Shown here one piece after another: positions 7,728-16,501 of a DNA stretch of 64,000 bases (within the stretch, counting starts at the first letter, position 1; every line of letters begins with the position of its first letter). The notes beneath the pieces were generated by a model. That model was not told the DNA's origin, ran no database searches, and saw only the letters and a list, made by a program, of their open reading frames with translations. The DNA comes from Empedobacter stercoris (GTDB taxonomy: Bacteria > Bacteroidota > Bacteroidia > Flavobacteriales > Weeksellaceae). The stretch covers positions 62,001-126,000 of the forward strand of contig NZ_JACXZC010000002.1 in assembly GCF_020281205.1 (NCBI RefSeq). The letters are read 5' to 3'. A program made the position numbers and the translations under genes.

Positions 7728-8688
7728 TAACAATTTTCATTATCTGTTTCGATTAGGAAAAAGAACAAGACCATTTTTCTTAAAGCGTAATAGTAAGTTT
7801 TTTTCTTATTATAAAATAAAAGAAAAAAACAGGCAGACAAATGATTTAATTTATACATTAATTAAATCAAGGAAACCATTTATGATTGCTCGTCTTGGAA
7901 GTACAGAATCTAGGGCTATAGTGAATCATATTGTCCAAAAAGAAATTAATAATGATCTTGAAGGTATCTACAAATATTTAATAGGTAATATTGGGTTGAA
8001 TTGGAAAAGTTCATCAAAATATTTAGATAACCTTTGTAAATTGTCGGGCTTTTTTCCAAATGATAAGAATTTATTAGAAAAATTTATAAACCTTTATTTA
8101 GAAGATGCTAAGAATCTAGATATTTTAGGTGTTTGGAATGAGTTAGAAGAATATATACCTACAATTCCATCAAATACTCATTTATGTAATATTAGAGAGT
8201 TAGAACCTTGGTTTTTTACAAACCCTTGGACAAAAGCATTAGAAGGAAAAAAAGTTTTAGTTATCCATCCCTTTGAACAAACTATCATTAATCAGTATAA
8301 GAATAGAGAAAATATATACAAAAATAAAAATGTTTTACCTGAATTTGAGTTAATAACGATTAAGGCAGTACAGTCAATTGCAGATGAGAAATCTGATTTT
8401 GAAAATTGGTTTGAAGCTTTAGAATTTATGAAAAAACAGATAGATCAAACCGATTTTGATATAGCAATTTTAGGATGTGGAGCTTATGGTTTTCCATTGG
8501 CAAGTTATATAAAAAATAAAGGAAAGCAAGCAATTCATTTAGGAGGAGTTACTCAACTTTTATTCGGAATAAAAGGTAAACGTTGGGAAGAATGGGAGCA
8601 TTATACCTCATTGAGAGGAAATGGATGGGTATATGCCGACGAAAAGCCGAAAGGATTTGATAAAGTAGAAGGAGGGTGTTACTGGTAA
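7717..8688 (+). CDS. Putative GT-D-fold glycosyltransferase
   Basis: The 323-residue product has no membrane segment. Residues 55-64 (FMIARLGSTE) match the RxGxxE pattern of GT-D-fold enzymes. The C-terminal half has a second Rossmann-like block: KVLVIHPFEQTI, then DIAILGCGAYGFPLA, then KQAIHLGGVTQLLFGIKGKR. That last block is one I recall from many Bacteroidota capsule-locus proteins usually labelled hypothetical. The conserved tryptophans and the ending EGGCYW are also typical. Context among overlapping glycosyltransferases supports a sugar-transfer role. The fold call is from motif memory and needs structure prediction. Confidence 0.6.
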   Translation: MITDNNFHYLFRLGKRTRPFFLKRNSKFFSYYKIKEKNRQTNDLIYTLIKSRKPFMIARLGSTESRAIVNHIVQKEINNDLEGIYKYLIGNIGLNWKSSSKYLDNLCKLSGFFPNDKNLLEKFINLYLEDAKNLDILGVWNELEEYIPTIPSNTHLCNIRELEPWFFTNPWTKALEGKKVLVIHPFEQTIINQYKNRENIYKNKNVLPEFELITIKAVQSIADEKSDFENWFEALEFMKKQIDQTDFDIAILGCGAYGFPLASYIKNKGKQAIHLGGVTQLLFGIKGKRWEEWEHYTSLRGNGWVYADEKPKGFDKVEGGCYW

Positions 8689-8705
8689 TATAAAAAAATA
8701 GTATA

Positions 8706-9557
8706 ATGAACGAAATTAGAAACAGAATTAGTTTTTTGTCTCAGAAATATTTAGGGACAATTTATTCGAAATTATATAGTTTAAGAGAGTTTTGGAGGGT
8801 TAAAAGACAAGAAATTTTTAAATATAAATTTGATAAAAATAGATATCCTGGTCTTTTTTTACAAAATGACTATAAACCTTTTGATGAGATAGAGTCTAAA
8901 ATAGATCAAGTTATATATTGTTTTTGGACAGGTGAGAATGAAATGTCTGAAAATAGGAAAAGAGGTTATCAATCATTGGTCGATCATTCTGGAGTTGAAG
9001 TGAAATTAATTACACCTCATAATTTACAAGAATATATTCTTCCAAATCATCCTTTGCATCCAGCTTATAAGAATTTATCGCTTGTTCATAAATCAGATTA
9101 TCTCCGTTGCTACTTTATGCATTTTTATGGGGGTGGGTATCAAGATATAAAATATAACGAAAAATCATGGTTAGAATCTTTTGAAACTATAAAAAGATCT
9201 AAATCTGGATGGGTTCTTGGTTATACGGAGATGCATGGAAGAGGTATGGGGCGTGGACAAGGAATTATAGACAAAGATTTACAATATTATTATAAACATT
9301 GCGTAGGTACAGGTGGATTTATTTGCAAGTCTAATACGAGCTTTACAACAGAGTGGTATTTGGAACTACTAAAAAGAATGGATTTTTTTGAATCAGAATT
9401 AGAAAAGTACCCAGGTGATATAAAAGGAAGAAATAAAGGTTATCCGATTGTACTTTTAGGTATTTTATCTCAAATATGGGCTCCATTATGTTTAAAATAC
9501 AAAGATTTTATAATTCACGACAACACTGTTTTACCAGAGTTAACAAACTACCAATAA
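8706..9557 (+). CDS. Capsular polysaccharide synthesis glycosyltransferase (Caps_synth/GT32-like)
   Basis: Of 283 residues, about the first 65 are basic and probably membrane-associated. The catalytic part begins KIDQVIYCFWTG and contains HKSDYLRCYFMHFYGGGYQD (about 127-146), the SDxxRxxxLxxxGGxYxD motif of the Caps_synth group, with Y-Q-D replacing the DxD. GRGMGRGQGI and GTGGFICK further down are also characteristic. It starts 17 bases after the previous gene. Its stop abuts the stop of the inverted GT2 gene directly, without an intervening terminator. Confidence 0.75.
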   Translation: MNEIRNRISFLSQKYLGTIYSKLYSLREFWRVKRQEIFKYKFDKNRYPGLFLQNDYKPFDEIESKIDQVIYCFWTGENEMSENRKRGYQSLVDHSGVEVKLITPHNLQEYILPNHPLHPAYKNLSLVHKSDYLRCYFMHFYGGGYQDIKYNEKSWLESFETIKRSKSGWVLGYTEMHGRGMGRGQGIIDKDLQYYYKHCVGTGGFICKSNTSFTTEWYLELLKRMDFFESELEKYPGDIKGRNKGYPIVLLGILSQIWAPLCLKYKDFIIHDNTVLPELTNYQ

Positions 9558-10571
9558 TCACCCTTCATAACGTTTTTTAAAAATTTTAAACCCAAGAGAA
9601 GTAGGAAGATTTAGCAATAGATTTTCCTTTTTTTGTTGAGGTGTAAAATCATCACTCAGGTAATCGGAAATGGTCAAACTTGGTGCTTTTTTTAGGCGAT
9701 TATAATTTTGTTTCCAATAAGCGGTATCATTTCTCATTGATTTATACTGCATTTGTAAGGTTAGTTTTTTGAATCCTACAATTTTTTTACGGATAAGCTT
9801 TTTACGAATAGGATCATTTGTAGATTTATACGACTTCGTAAACCATTCGACTATTGTTTGATGATTTTCAAAATTGATTTTCTTTTTATTAAAAATCGTT
9901 GAAGCCGAATTCATGTAATAAATATAGGTGATGTCTTGTATAAAACTAATAGACTCTAATTTCTCAGCGCAATGAAATGCCCATAATTCATCTTGTGAGA
10001 ATAGCCCTTTGACAAATCGTAATTTATGGTTAACAATAAAACTTCTTACGTATAATTTATTAGGACCGATAACAGGGTATTTGCCATTTACAAATGCTTC
10101 AAAAATTGCTTTATTTCCTCGAATAATGTTTTTATCACTTGTAATTCTGAACATTTGTTTTTTATCACCGGTATCTTTATATTCACAAATAGATTCTCCA
10201 ACGGTAATCTCTGCATTGTATTCTTCTGCGTTGTCAACAAGTTTTTTAATGCAATCAGCTGTAATGTAATCATCACTATCCAACATATAAATATACTTTC
10301 CTGTCGATTTATCAATTGCTGTATTACGAACAACAGACAAGCCTTGATTGGTAGGTAGATGATGTAATTGAATGTTTAATTCCTTATTCGAAGCCATATA
10401 TTCTTCAATGATTGCAATACTGTTATCAGGCGTACAATCATTAACCAAAATAATTTCCAGGTTTTTATACGTTTGATTTTTGACAGATTCTAAACATCTG
10501 AAAATATATTGTTCACATTTATAGACAGGTATGTTGATGCTAACAAGTGGTAAGTTATTGGTTGAGGTCAT
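9558..10571 (-). CDS. Glycosyltransferase family 2, inverted relative to the locus
   Basis: A 337-residue GT2 enzyme. PLVSINIPVYKCEQYI is at 8-23, VNDCTPDNS at 43-51, GLSVVRNTAID at 77-87 and the DxD LDSDD at 97-101. The C-terminal 120 residues are very basic, with a KKIVGFKKLTLQMQ helix. It is the only minus-strand gene in the first 13 kb. Its stop touches the stop of the convergent gene with no gap, and a TAAATTTG promoter lies at 10597-10604. Such an isolated inverted gene suggests later insertion into the locus. Codon use looks less AT-rich than in the neighbouring enzymes. Confidence 0.85.
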   Translation of the reverse strand: MTSTNNLPLVSINIPVYKCEQYIFRCLESVKNQTYKNLEIILVNDCTPDNSIAIIEEYMASNKELNIQLHHLPTNQGLSVVRNTAIDKSTGKYIYMLDSDDYITADCIKKLVDNAEEYNAEITVGESICEYKDTGDKKQMFRITSDKNIIRGNKAIFEAFVNGKYPVIGPNKLYVRSFIVNHKLRFVKGLFSQDELWAFHCAEKLESISFIQDITYIYYMNSASTIFNKKKINFENHQTIVEWFTKSYKSTNDPIRKKLIRKKIVGFKKLTLQMQYKSMRNDTAYWKQNYNRLKKAPSLTISDYLSDDFTPQQKKENLLLNLPTSLGFKIFKKRYEG

Positions 10572-10596
10572 GAGTTTGGCTATTGCATATAAAAGA

Positions 10597-10604
10597 CAAA
10601 TTTA
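10597..10604 (-). promoter_or_regulatory. Promoter -7 element TAAATTTG for the inverted GT2 gene
   Basis: Read on the minus strand the bases are TAAATTTG, an exact TAnnTTTG match. Transcription would start near 10591, about 20 bases before the ATG at 10571. A divergent plus-strand element lies 43 bases away, so the short intergenic region drives both sides. Confidence 0.6.
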
Positions 10605-10646
10605 ACTATTTTTACTAATTGTTGAAACCTTCAATTAACATCTTAC

Positions 10647-10654
10647 TATATTTG
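10647..10654 (+). promoter_or_regulatory. Promoter -7 element TATATTTG for the acetyltransferase gene
   Basis: TATATTTG is an exact match to the phylum consensus, with a TTG at 10620-10622 about 24 bases upstream. The predicted start near 10660 argues against the TTG-initiated longer frame at 10619 and for the ATG at 10667. The leader would be only a few bases long. Confidence 0.6.
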
Positions 10655-10666
10655 TGGTATAAACCT

Positions 10667-11230
10667 ATGAATATGATAAATAAATTGTTGTTACTGCTTG
10701 ATCGATTGATTCAAAAAGCAAAAAAAGAAGAAGCGTATAAGCTGTTTAGAAAAAATCCGCAATCTTCCATAGCTACTGATTTTAAGTTGGGGTCAAATAA
10801 TTATTACGATATTTCTTCAGGTGCGACTATTACTATTGCCGAAAATGTAATGATTAATGAGTCAAATTATTTGACCATAAAAAATAAAGCAAATTTTTCA
10901 ATCGGTAAAAATACTTATATCACCAGGGCGACAATTTCTTGTTTAGGTCATATAGAAATTGGAGAAAATTGTATTTTAGGAGAAGGAATGAAACTATTTG
11001 ACCATAACCATCAGTATACAAAAGAACCATTCTCCGTTTCCAAAACAGACTTTACGATTGGTTTTATAAAAATGGGAAATAATGTTTGGACAGGTGCTAA
11101 TGTTGTTATCTTAAAAGATGTAACGATCGGTGATAATGTCATTATTGGGGCAGGTTGTGTAATTCACAAAGATGTACCCGCCAATTCGATTATAGTGAAT
11201 AAACAAGAACAATTAGTAAAACTGTTGTAA
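10667..11230 (+). CDS. Hexapeptide-repeat (LbH) acyltransferase
   Basis: The 187-residue protein (start at 10667) has an N-terminal basic helix followed by left-handed beta-helix repeats. The hexapeptide pattern is visible in ITIAENVMINES, FSIGKNTYITRA, IEIGENCILGEGMKLF, and near the end GFIKMGNNVWTGANVVIL and VTIGDNVIIGAGCVIH. The catalytic histidine is probably in LFDHNHQYT. Members move acetyl or similar groups from acyl-CoA to a sugar hydroxyl or amino group. Here that would decorate the polysaccharide repeat. It is one base upstream of the next glycosyltransferase and has its own promoter. Confidence 0.85.
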   Translation: MNMINKLLLLLDRLIQKAKKEEAYKLFRKNPQSSIATDFKLGSNNYYDISSGATITIAENVMINESNYLTIKNKANFSIGKNTYITRATISCLGHIEIGENCILGEGMKLFDHNHQYTKEPFSVSKTDFTIGFIKMGNNVWTGANVVILKDVTIGDNVIIGAGCVIHKDVPANSIIVNKQEQLVKLL

Positions 11231-11231
11231 T

Positions 11232-12041
11232 ATGAAATTCTCTGTTTTAATCGCTCATTATAACAATTGGTATTATTTCCAAGAATGTTATCAATCTATT
11301 CTAAATCAAACTTATCCCGATTATGAAATGATAATTGTAGATGATTGTTCTAACGATGGATCTTATGAAAAACTCGTGGAATTATCGAAGCAGGATGATA
11401 AAATTAAATTATTCCGTAATTCAGCAAACAAAAAAGTTGGGTATACCAAAAGAAGATGCGTTGAGGAAGCAAGTGGTGATATTTGTGGATTTGTAGATCC
11501 TGATGATAGGATTGTGGCTAATGCATTGGAAGATGTTATGGATGCGTACAAAAATAATGCGGACATCATTTCAACATATTCCAAAATTAAATTAATTGAT
11601 GAATTTTCACAAGAAAAGGGTGAGTTTAACTTGACAAAAAAGATAAAAAATAATCATAAAACGTTTTTTAATATCAATTTTGAAGTGGCTCATTTTTTTA
11701 CGTTCAAGAAAGAGATTTATGATCAAACACAGGGAATTGATTCAAATTTAACTTCTGCAGTTGATCAAGATTTATACATGAAATTATACGAGTTAGGCGA
11801 GTTTTACTTTATTGATTCTTTCCAGTACTTATACCGCATTCATGATAAAGGTGTTTCTCAAGATAAATCTAAAAAAACAAAATTGAATCTCAATTGGCAC
11901 ACAGTTTTATTGACAACATGTAAAAGAAGAGGTATTGATAAGTTGTATAACAAAAATGTGGATGATATAGAAAATTTACCAAAGTTTATCTTTGAAAAAG
12001 AGAATACTTTCTGGAAGAAGTTAAAACGAAGATTTTTATGA
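11232..12041 (+). CDS. Glycosyltransferase family 2 (GT-A)
   Basis: A 269-residue GT2. The N-terminus MKFSVLIAHYNNWYYF, VDDCSNDGS at 36-44, and VDPDDR at 88-93 give the standard nucleotide- and metal-binding set. SAVDQDLYMKLYELG (about 175-189) is the ED/QD-type acceptor-side motif in which the second acidic group acts as base in related enzymes. A basic C-terminus (KKLKRRFL) probably contacts the membrane. It overlaps the next gene by four bases, so the pair is co-translated. Confidence 0.87.
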   Translation: MKFSVLIAHYNNWYYFQECYQSILNQTYPDYEMIIVDDCSNDGSYEKLVELSKQDDKIKLFRNSANKKVGYTKRRCVEEASGDICGFVDPDDRIVANALEDVMDAYKNNADIISTYSKIKLIDEFSQEKGEFNLTKKIKNNHKTFFNINFEVAHFFTFKKEIYDQTQGIDSNLTSAVDQDLYMKLYELGEFYFIDSFQYLYRIHDKGVSQDKSKKTKLNLNWHTVLLTTCKRRGIDKLYNKNVDDIENLPKFIFEKENTFWKKLKRRFL

Positions 12042-13066
12042 CCACAATTATTATCAAATCGTTTAACCGACCGTATTATTTGGATCGTTGTTTACATTCT
12101 ATCTATTTACACGTAAAAGGGAGTTTTGAAGTTAAGGTTTTGGATGATGGTACGCCACCACTGTATTTAGAAAAGATAGCGACAAAATATCCTAAAGCAC
12201 TTATTCTTCAATCAAATCAGTACAAAGAAAAAATTAAAGCGATTGAAGAAAATATAACATCTGCTAAACCGATAGATGGGTTTACGATTCCTACAGATTT
12301 GTGGTTCAATACAGTCAACTCTTCGTCTGATTTTGTTTTGGTAACGGAGGATGATGTATGGTTCACCGAATCAATAGATCTGGATGAATTAGTCAACGAA
12401 ATGAAATCCTTTTCGATTCCTCTTTTAAAATTAGGATGGTTAGGAAATTATTCTGACGATAAGAATTATAGGATCAAACAACTATCAGAACATATTTATC
12501 AAACACAACCTGTTGATTTGTTCACGTCGAACAAAGTGGTGATGGATTTGTTTATGTACAACAAGTACAAGTTTTTTACCATTTTGTATAAATTAGGTTT
12601 AGTTGATAATCAAACGAAACGAAAATATTGGGGAATTAATTCCATCTTGATGGGGTTATATCAAAAAGAATATTGGCTGAGCATTTGGCAAGATGCAAAA
12701 GGGGAAGTGGACGAAAAACAACAATTACGAAATGCTGCTGTTTGGTACCACAAGAATAAAAAAGCTGTTTTTGCAAGAACCCATCAGGAAGTGTTAAAAA
12801 CTACTTTCCAATCTTCAGCAACGGGTTCATACCATGAATACGGAAATCATTTTGATGTCAATCGAATGAATTATATTCTAAATGAAGCATGGTTAAAGGA
12901 TGAATTTGATGCGATGGAAAATTATCCAAAAGATTTTTCGGATTACTACATCAAATCATTTTTAGATCAAGCGAATCATCCCGACGCACAATATGAGGAG
13001 TGGTATAAATGGGCAGAAAAATTTAGAGCACAATATAGAAATTTAGGTGCTGAAGTAGATCATTAA
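12038..13066 (+). CDS. Glycosyltransferase family 2-like, last gene of the first polysaccharide locus
   Basis: The protein has 342 residues. TTIIIKSFNRPYYL (2-15), LDDGTPP (35-41) and TEDDVWF (103-109) form the nucleotide-binding and metal site of a GT-A fold. The C-terminal third is long and aromatic, ending in EYNG-free acidic helices (EWYKWAEKFRAQY), and is not a domain I recognise. It overlaps the preceding gene by four bases. A bidirectional terminator follows 17 bases after its stop and closes the locus. Confidence 0.75.
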   Translation: MTTIIIKSFNRPYYLDRCLHSIYLHVKGSFEVKVLDDGTPPLYLEKIATKYPKALILQSNQYKEKIKAIEENITSAKPIDGFTIPTDLWFNTVNSSSDFVLVTEDDVWFTESIDLDELVNEMKSFSIPLLKLGWLGNYSDDKNYRIKQLSEHIYQTQPVDLFTSNKVVMDLFMYNKYKFFTILYKLGLVDNQTKRKYWGINSILMGLYQKEYWLSIWQDAKGEVDEKQQLRNAAVWYHKNKKAVFARTHQEVLKTTFQSSATGSYHEYGNHFDVNRMNYILNEAWLKDEFDAMENYPKDFSDYYIKSFLDQANHPDAQYEEWYKWAEKFRAQYRNLGAEVDH

Positions 13067-13082
13067 ACTAAATCACATAAAA

Positions 13083-13109
13083 AAAACCTCAACGATAAGT
13101 TGAGGTTTT
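13083..13109. terminator. Bidirectional intrinsic terminator
   Basis: An 11-bp stem AAAACCTCAAC/GTTGAGGTTTT closes a GATAA loop, with T-rich flanks on both strands. It separates the convergent glycosyltransferase operon and the two-component genes. Confidence 0.85.
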
Positions 13110-13129
13110 ATATTTTTAGTAATGATGGA

Positions 13130-13825
13130 TTATTCTTGTACCAATAATCTGAATCCTTCGCCGTGAATATTCACGATTTCTACTGCAGGATCTTTCTTTA
13201 AATACTTACGTAGTTTTGCGATGTAAACGTCCATTGAACGTGATGTAAAATAGTTGTCATCGTGCCAAATGCGTGTTAAGGCAATTTCACGTGGCATTAA
13301 ATCGTTTTTATATACGGCCAATAAACGTAACAATTCGTTTTCTTTTGGCGATAATTTTTGTGATTTACCATCGTAAATTAATTGTCTCAATTTTGCATTG
13401 AACGTGAATTTACCAATTTTGAAATCTTCTTGTTCAAATTTTTCTTCTTCACCCGAATTACGTTGTAAAACAGCTTTTATTTTGTACAATAAAACTTCTG
13501 AATCAAATGGTTTTAAGACGTAATCGTCTGCTCCAATTTTGTAACCATTCAACACGTCTTCACGCATATTTTTGGCTGTTAAAAATATAATTGGTTGTTC
13601 GCTTTTTAGTTCTTTGATCTCTTTTCCTAATGTAAAACCATCTTTTTTTGGCATCATCACATCAAGGATGCATAGATCGTAATCACTTTCTTTAAATTTG
13701 GCAAGACCATCTTCACCATCGATTGCGTGCGTAACGTCAAAATCGTTTATAACCAAATAATCCTTTAAGACGCTTCCAAAGCTTGGATCATCTTCTACTA
13801 AAAGTAATCGTTGTTTATCACTCAT
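13130..13825 (-). CDS. rprY: OmpR/PhoB-family response regulator (RprY-like)
   Basis: The 231-residue protein has an N-terminal receiver: acidic pocket E11/D12/D13, phospho-acceptor D55 in LCILDVMMP, and the conserved lysine in FLTAKN. The C-terminal winged helix (about 130-231) contains LSPKENELLRLL and SRSMDVYIAKLRKYL, the recognition region of OmpR-type regulators. It lies four bases after the histidine kinase gene, so the two form one unit. In Bacteroidota this pair is usually annotated RprX/RprY; that name rests on overall architecture. The regulon is not evident from the window. Confidence 0.88.
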   Translation of the reverse strand: MSDKQRLLLVEDDPSFGSVLKDYLVINDFDVTHAIDGEDGLAKFKESDYDLCILDVMMPKKDGFTLGKEIKELKSEQPIIFLTAKNMREDVLNGYKIGADDYVLKPFDSEVLLYKIKAVLQRNSGEEEKFEQEDFKIGKFTFNAKLRQLIYDGKSQKLSPKENELLRLLAVYKNDLMPREIALTRIWHDDNYFTSRSMDVYIAKLRKYLKKDPAVEIVNIHGEGFRLLVQE

Positions 13826-13829
13826 TGAT

Positions 13830-15380
13830 CTATGATTTTAGAGGGATTTTAATGAAAAAAGTACTTCCTTTTCCTGCAGCACTTTCTGCCCAAACTTGTC
13901 CGCCATGCAGCTGAACAATTTTTTTGACATAAGCCAACCCAAGTCCATGACCTTTTACATTGTGTATATTTCCCGTTTCTTCTCTATAAAATTGTTCAAA
14001 TATTTTTTTCAGAACGCTTTGCGGCATTCCCATTCCTTTATCAGAAATCTCAATTATAAAACTGTTGTCTTTATTGTATGTTTTTACGCGAATCTCTGGT
14101 GTGTTTGGAGAGTATTTTCGAGCATTATCCAATACATTAATCACGATATTCTCTAAATGGAATGGATCTCCGTTGACAAAAGACTGTTCTGCATTGTATT
14201 CTTCAAATATTGTACCATTTCTTTCTTCTACAATAAATCTTATCGGCTCAATACTTTTTTGTACAACACCGTTCAAGTTGACTTCCTGAAAGTTCATATC
14301 CATTTGATTTCGATCTAACTTCGACATACGTAATACCATCTCAACATGAGCGTTCATCCGTTTGTTTTCTTGTTTGATCAAATCGGCATAATATTTCACC
14401 TTTTCGGGGTCTGTATATATTTTTTCGTTTCTCAAGGCGTCAGATGCAATATTAATAGTTGCAATAGGCGTCTTGAATTCGTGTGTCATGTTGTTGATGA
14501 AATCAGTTTTGATTTCCGAACTCTTGCGTTGCAACTGCATATAATAGATCGACAAAGAGAAAACCGTTATGATGATCATGGTTAAGATAAAAGTCAACGA
14601 AATAACCGGTACTGTTGGCGCAACAATGGCTAATTTTCGATTAACAAAATTAGCTGCCAAATAATATTCGATATGGTCTTTTCGATCCAAAAATAAAGGA
14701 ACCATAAATTCGATCTTGTTGCGATCAAAATCAGCTGATTTGACATTGGTTTCAGTTGAATCTTTCTTTAAAACGGCTAAGATCGGAATGGCTTGATTGA
14801 TTCCTCTGTTGCGTAATTCATTTTTTAGAATAGAATCCAACATTTTATAGTTAACGCGTTTGTCGATAGGCGTTGTTCCTGCATCCCAACGAGCAGCGCT
14901 TTCTAAGGTAAACGTTCCGTCTTGTAAAGCGTTTTCGAAATTCAAGTTTAGATTCGAAATTCCTGAAGAAGCTGAATCTTTGTCAATTTTAATGACACGT
15001 TCTTGTGAATAGATATTTGCTTTCGTTAAACTATCATTGTATTGACCAGAAGGCAACATTGATTTTTCGACCACATAACGTGTGACATAGGCATAAGTGA
15101 CACCCAAAGAATCTTTGATGACTCTATTTGTCACGACTTGTGGTTTATCTTTACTTGATTTTAAATCAGATTCTATCGTACTAAATTTCTTGTAGTACTT
15201 ATCTAATTCAACCTTATTTATTTTTTCAGTCGTGTAATTCATCGCTTGGTACACGTTGTTGTTAAAACTTTCTGTACCGTTCTGAATGGTTAAATTCAAC
15301 CAATAGAATTGAATAATAATCAATCCTATAAGCGCAACACTCATGATAACGATTAAGATTTTATAAAATCCTTTTTTCAT
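13830..15380 (-). CDS. rprX: Sensor histidine kinase (RprX-like)
   Basis: A 516-residue membrane kinase. Transmembrane segment one is residues 7-28, then a long extracytoplasmic sensor region with no recognised domain, then transmembrane segment two about 255-280. The dimerisation domain carries the phosphorylatable H300 in NMTHEFKTPIATI. The ATPase domain has the N box (NVLDNARKYSP), the G1 box (DKGMGMP) and the G2 box (GHGLGLAYV). It precedes the response regulator by four bases. No strong promoter is seen in the 58 bases before it, so it may be read from coaE. Confidence 0.88.
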   Translation of the reverse strand: MKKGFYKILIVIMSVALIGLIIIQFYWLNLTIQNGTESFNNNVYQAMNYTTEKINKVELDKYYKKFSTIESDLKSSKDKPQVVTNRVIKDSLGVTYAYVTRYVVEKSMLPSGQYNDSLTKANIYSQERVIKIDKDSASSGISNLNLNFENALQDGTFTLESAARWDAGTTPIDKRVNYKMLDSILKNELRNRGINQAIPILAVLKKDSTETNVKSADFDRNKIEFMVPLFLDRKDHIEYYLAANFVNRKLAIVAPTVPVISLTFILTMIIITVFSLSIYYMQLQRKSSEIKTDFINNMTHEFKTPIATINIASDALRNEKIYTDPEKVKYYADLIKQENKRMNAHVEMVLRMSKLDRNQMDMNFQEVNLNGVVQKSIEPIRFIVEERNGTIFEEYNAEQSFVNGDPFHLENIVINVLDNARKYSPNTPEIRVKTYNKDNSFIIEISDKGMGMPQSVLKKIFEQFYREETGNIHNVKGHGLGLAYVKKIVQLHGGQVWAESAAGKGSTFFIKIPLKS

Positions 15381-15438
15381 CTATATGTTTATTGAATGAT
15401 TAAAAATAGTTTAATCTTTTCTAATTTATGCGAGATTG

Positions 15439-16050
15439 TTAGTGTGAAGCCATCTTTTTTTTGATGTTCATCAAGGCTTGTTCAACTTCATTTTTGAGGT
15501 GAGCAAGATCGCCATTGTTATCAATGATCACATCTGATTTGGCTTTTCGCTCTTCATCCGTAATTTGATGATTGATTCTCGCCAAAATATCTTCTCGTGT
15601 TAATCCATCTCTTTCCATCGTTCGTGCAATTCGCTTTTCTATGTCCACCATAACACTTATTACCATATCGCAATCTTTGTAGCTCCCACTTTCGATTAAG
15701 ATCGCTGCTTCTTTCATTACGATAGGTGTTTGTTGAGCAATTTTCCACGCTTCAAAATCTTTGAAAACAGCTGGATGAACAATTGAATTTAAAACTTTCA
15801 ATTTTTCATTGTCTTGAAAAACTTGTTTGGATAGATAGGCTTTGTTCAACCCATTCTCATCATAAGCTTCTTCACCAAAAGCAGCAATGATTTTCGCTTT
15901 TACTTCAGTATTTTCGTTCTGAATAAGTTTTGCTCTTGTGTCAGAATTATACACTGGAATGCCCAATTCCTCAAAGAATTTTGCTGCGGTACTCTTTCCA
16001 GAGCCTATTCCGCCTGTGATTCCTACTACAAAAGGGTGGTTGTTTTTCAT
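15439..16050 (-). CDS. coaE: Dephospho-CoA kinase
   Basis: This enzyme phosphorylates the 3'-hydroxyl of dephospho-CoA, the last step of coenzyme A synthesis. The 203 residues contain the P-loop GITGGIGSGKST (9-20), the adjacent LGIPVYNSDTRAK (substrate site), the LID-region segment IARTMERDGLTREDILARI, and DVIIDNNGD near the C-terminus, all typical of CoaE. Length is standard. It lies just after a terminator for the yajC operon and 58 bases before the histidine kinase. Core metabolic gene. Confidence 0.92.
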   Translation of the reverse strand: MKNNHPFVVGITGGIGSGKSTAAKFFEELGIPVYNSDTRAKLIQNENTEVKAKIIAAFGEEAYDENGLNKAYLSKQVFQDNEKLKVLNSIVHPAVFKDFEAWKIAQQTPIVMKEAAILIESGSYKDCDMVISVMVDIEKRIARTMERDGLTREDILARINHQITDEERKAKSDVIIDNNGDLAHLKNEVEQALMNIKKKMASH

Positions 16051-16061
16051 AGTTTGAAGTT

Positions 16062-16092
16062 AAAAAAATGCCGAAGAATAATTCCTTCGGCA
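16062..16092 (-). terminator. Intrinsic terminator after yajC (minus strand)
   Basis: TGCCGAAG (16069-16076) pairs with CTTCGGCA (16085-16092). Read on the minus strand, the stem is followed by seven Ts. It closes the nusB-DUF1573-yajC unit ahead of coaE. Confidence 0.8.
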
Positions 16093-16120
16093 ATCAGTTA
16101 AATATATGTTAACCTTAAAC

Positions 16121-16477
16121 TTAGTTTTTTTCTTCTACTGCTTTTTCTACTTTCTCAACTTTTTCAGTCGATTTTGAATAACGAGCAGCAGTTAATTCAC
16201 GAGAAATAGCAGCTTTTTCAAATTTAATTTTTCCAGCTCCAGTTTCAATGACAACAGCATCGTCGTGAATCTCGTTAATTTTTCCGTGAATACCAGAAGT
16301 TGTTACGACTAAATCTCCACGCTTGATGTCAGTTTGGAATTGTTTTTCTTGCTTTGCTTTCTTTTGTTGAGGACGAATCATGAAAAAATACATAATCACG
16401 AACATTCCTCCGAACATTAAAAGCATCGACATTCCTCCGCCTTGAGCACCTGCTTGTAAAAAGATTGTTTGAATCAT
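16121..16477 (-). CDS. yajC: Preprotein translocase subunit YajC
   Basis: A 118-residue protein with one N-terminal transmembrane helix (about 15-36, MSMLLMFGGMFVIMYFFMI), followed directly by RPQQKK, the hallmark of YajC. A small beta domain follows (GDLVVTTSGIHGKINEI, VVIETGAGKIKFEKAAIS). YajC is an accessory subunit of the SecDF complex at the inner membrane. The C-terminal VEKVEKVEKAVEE tail is acidic and low-complexity. It lies 24 bases after the DUF1573 lipoprotein gene, the common arrangement in flavobacteria. Confidence 0.93.
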   Translation of the reverse strand: MIQTIFLQAGAQGGGMSMLLMFGGMFVIMYFFMIRPQQKKAKQEKQFQTDIKRGDLVVTTSGIHGKINEIHDDAVVIETGAGKIKFEKAAISRELTAARYSKSTEKVEKVEKAVEEKN

Positions 16478-16501
16478 TTTTAATTTTTAATGGTTTATTA
16501 T

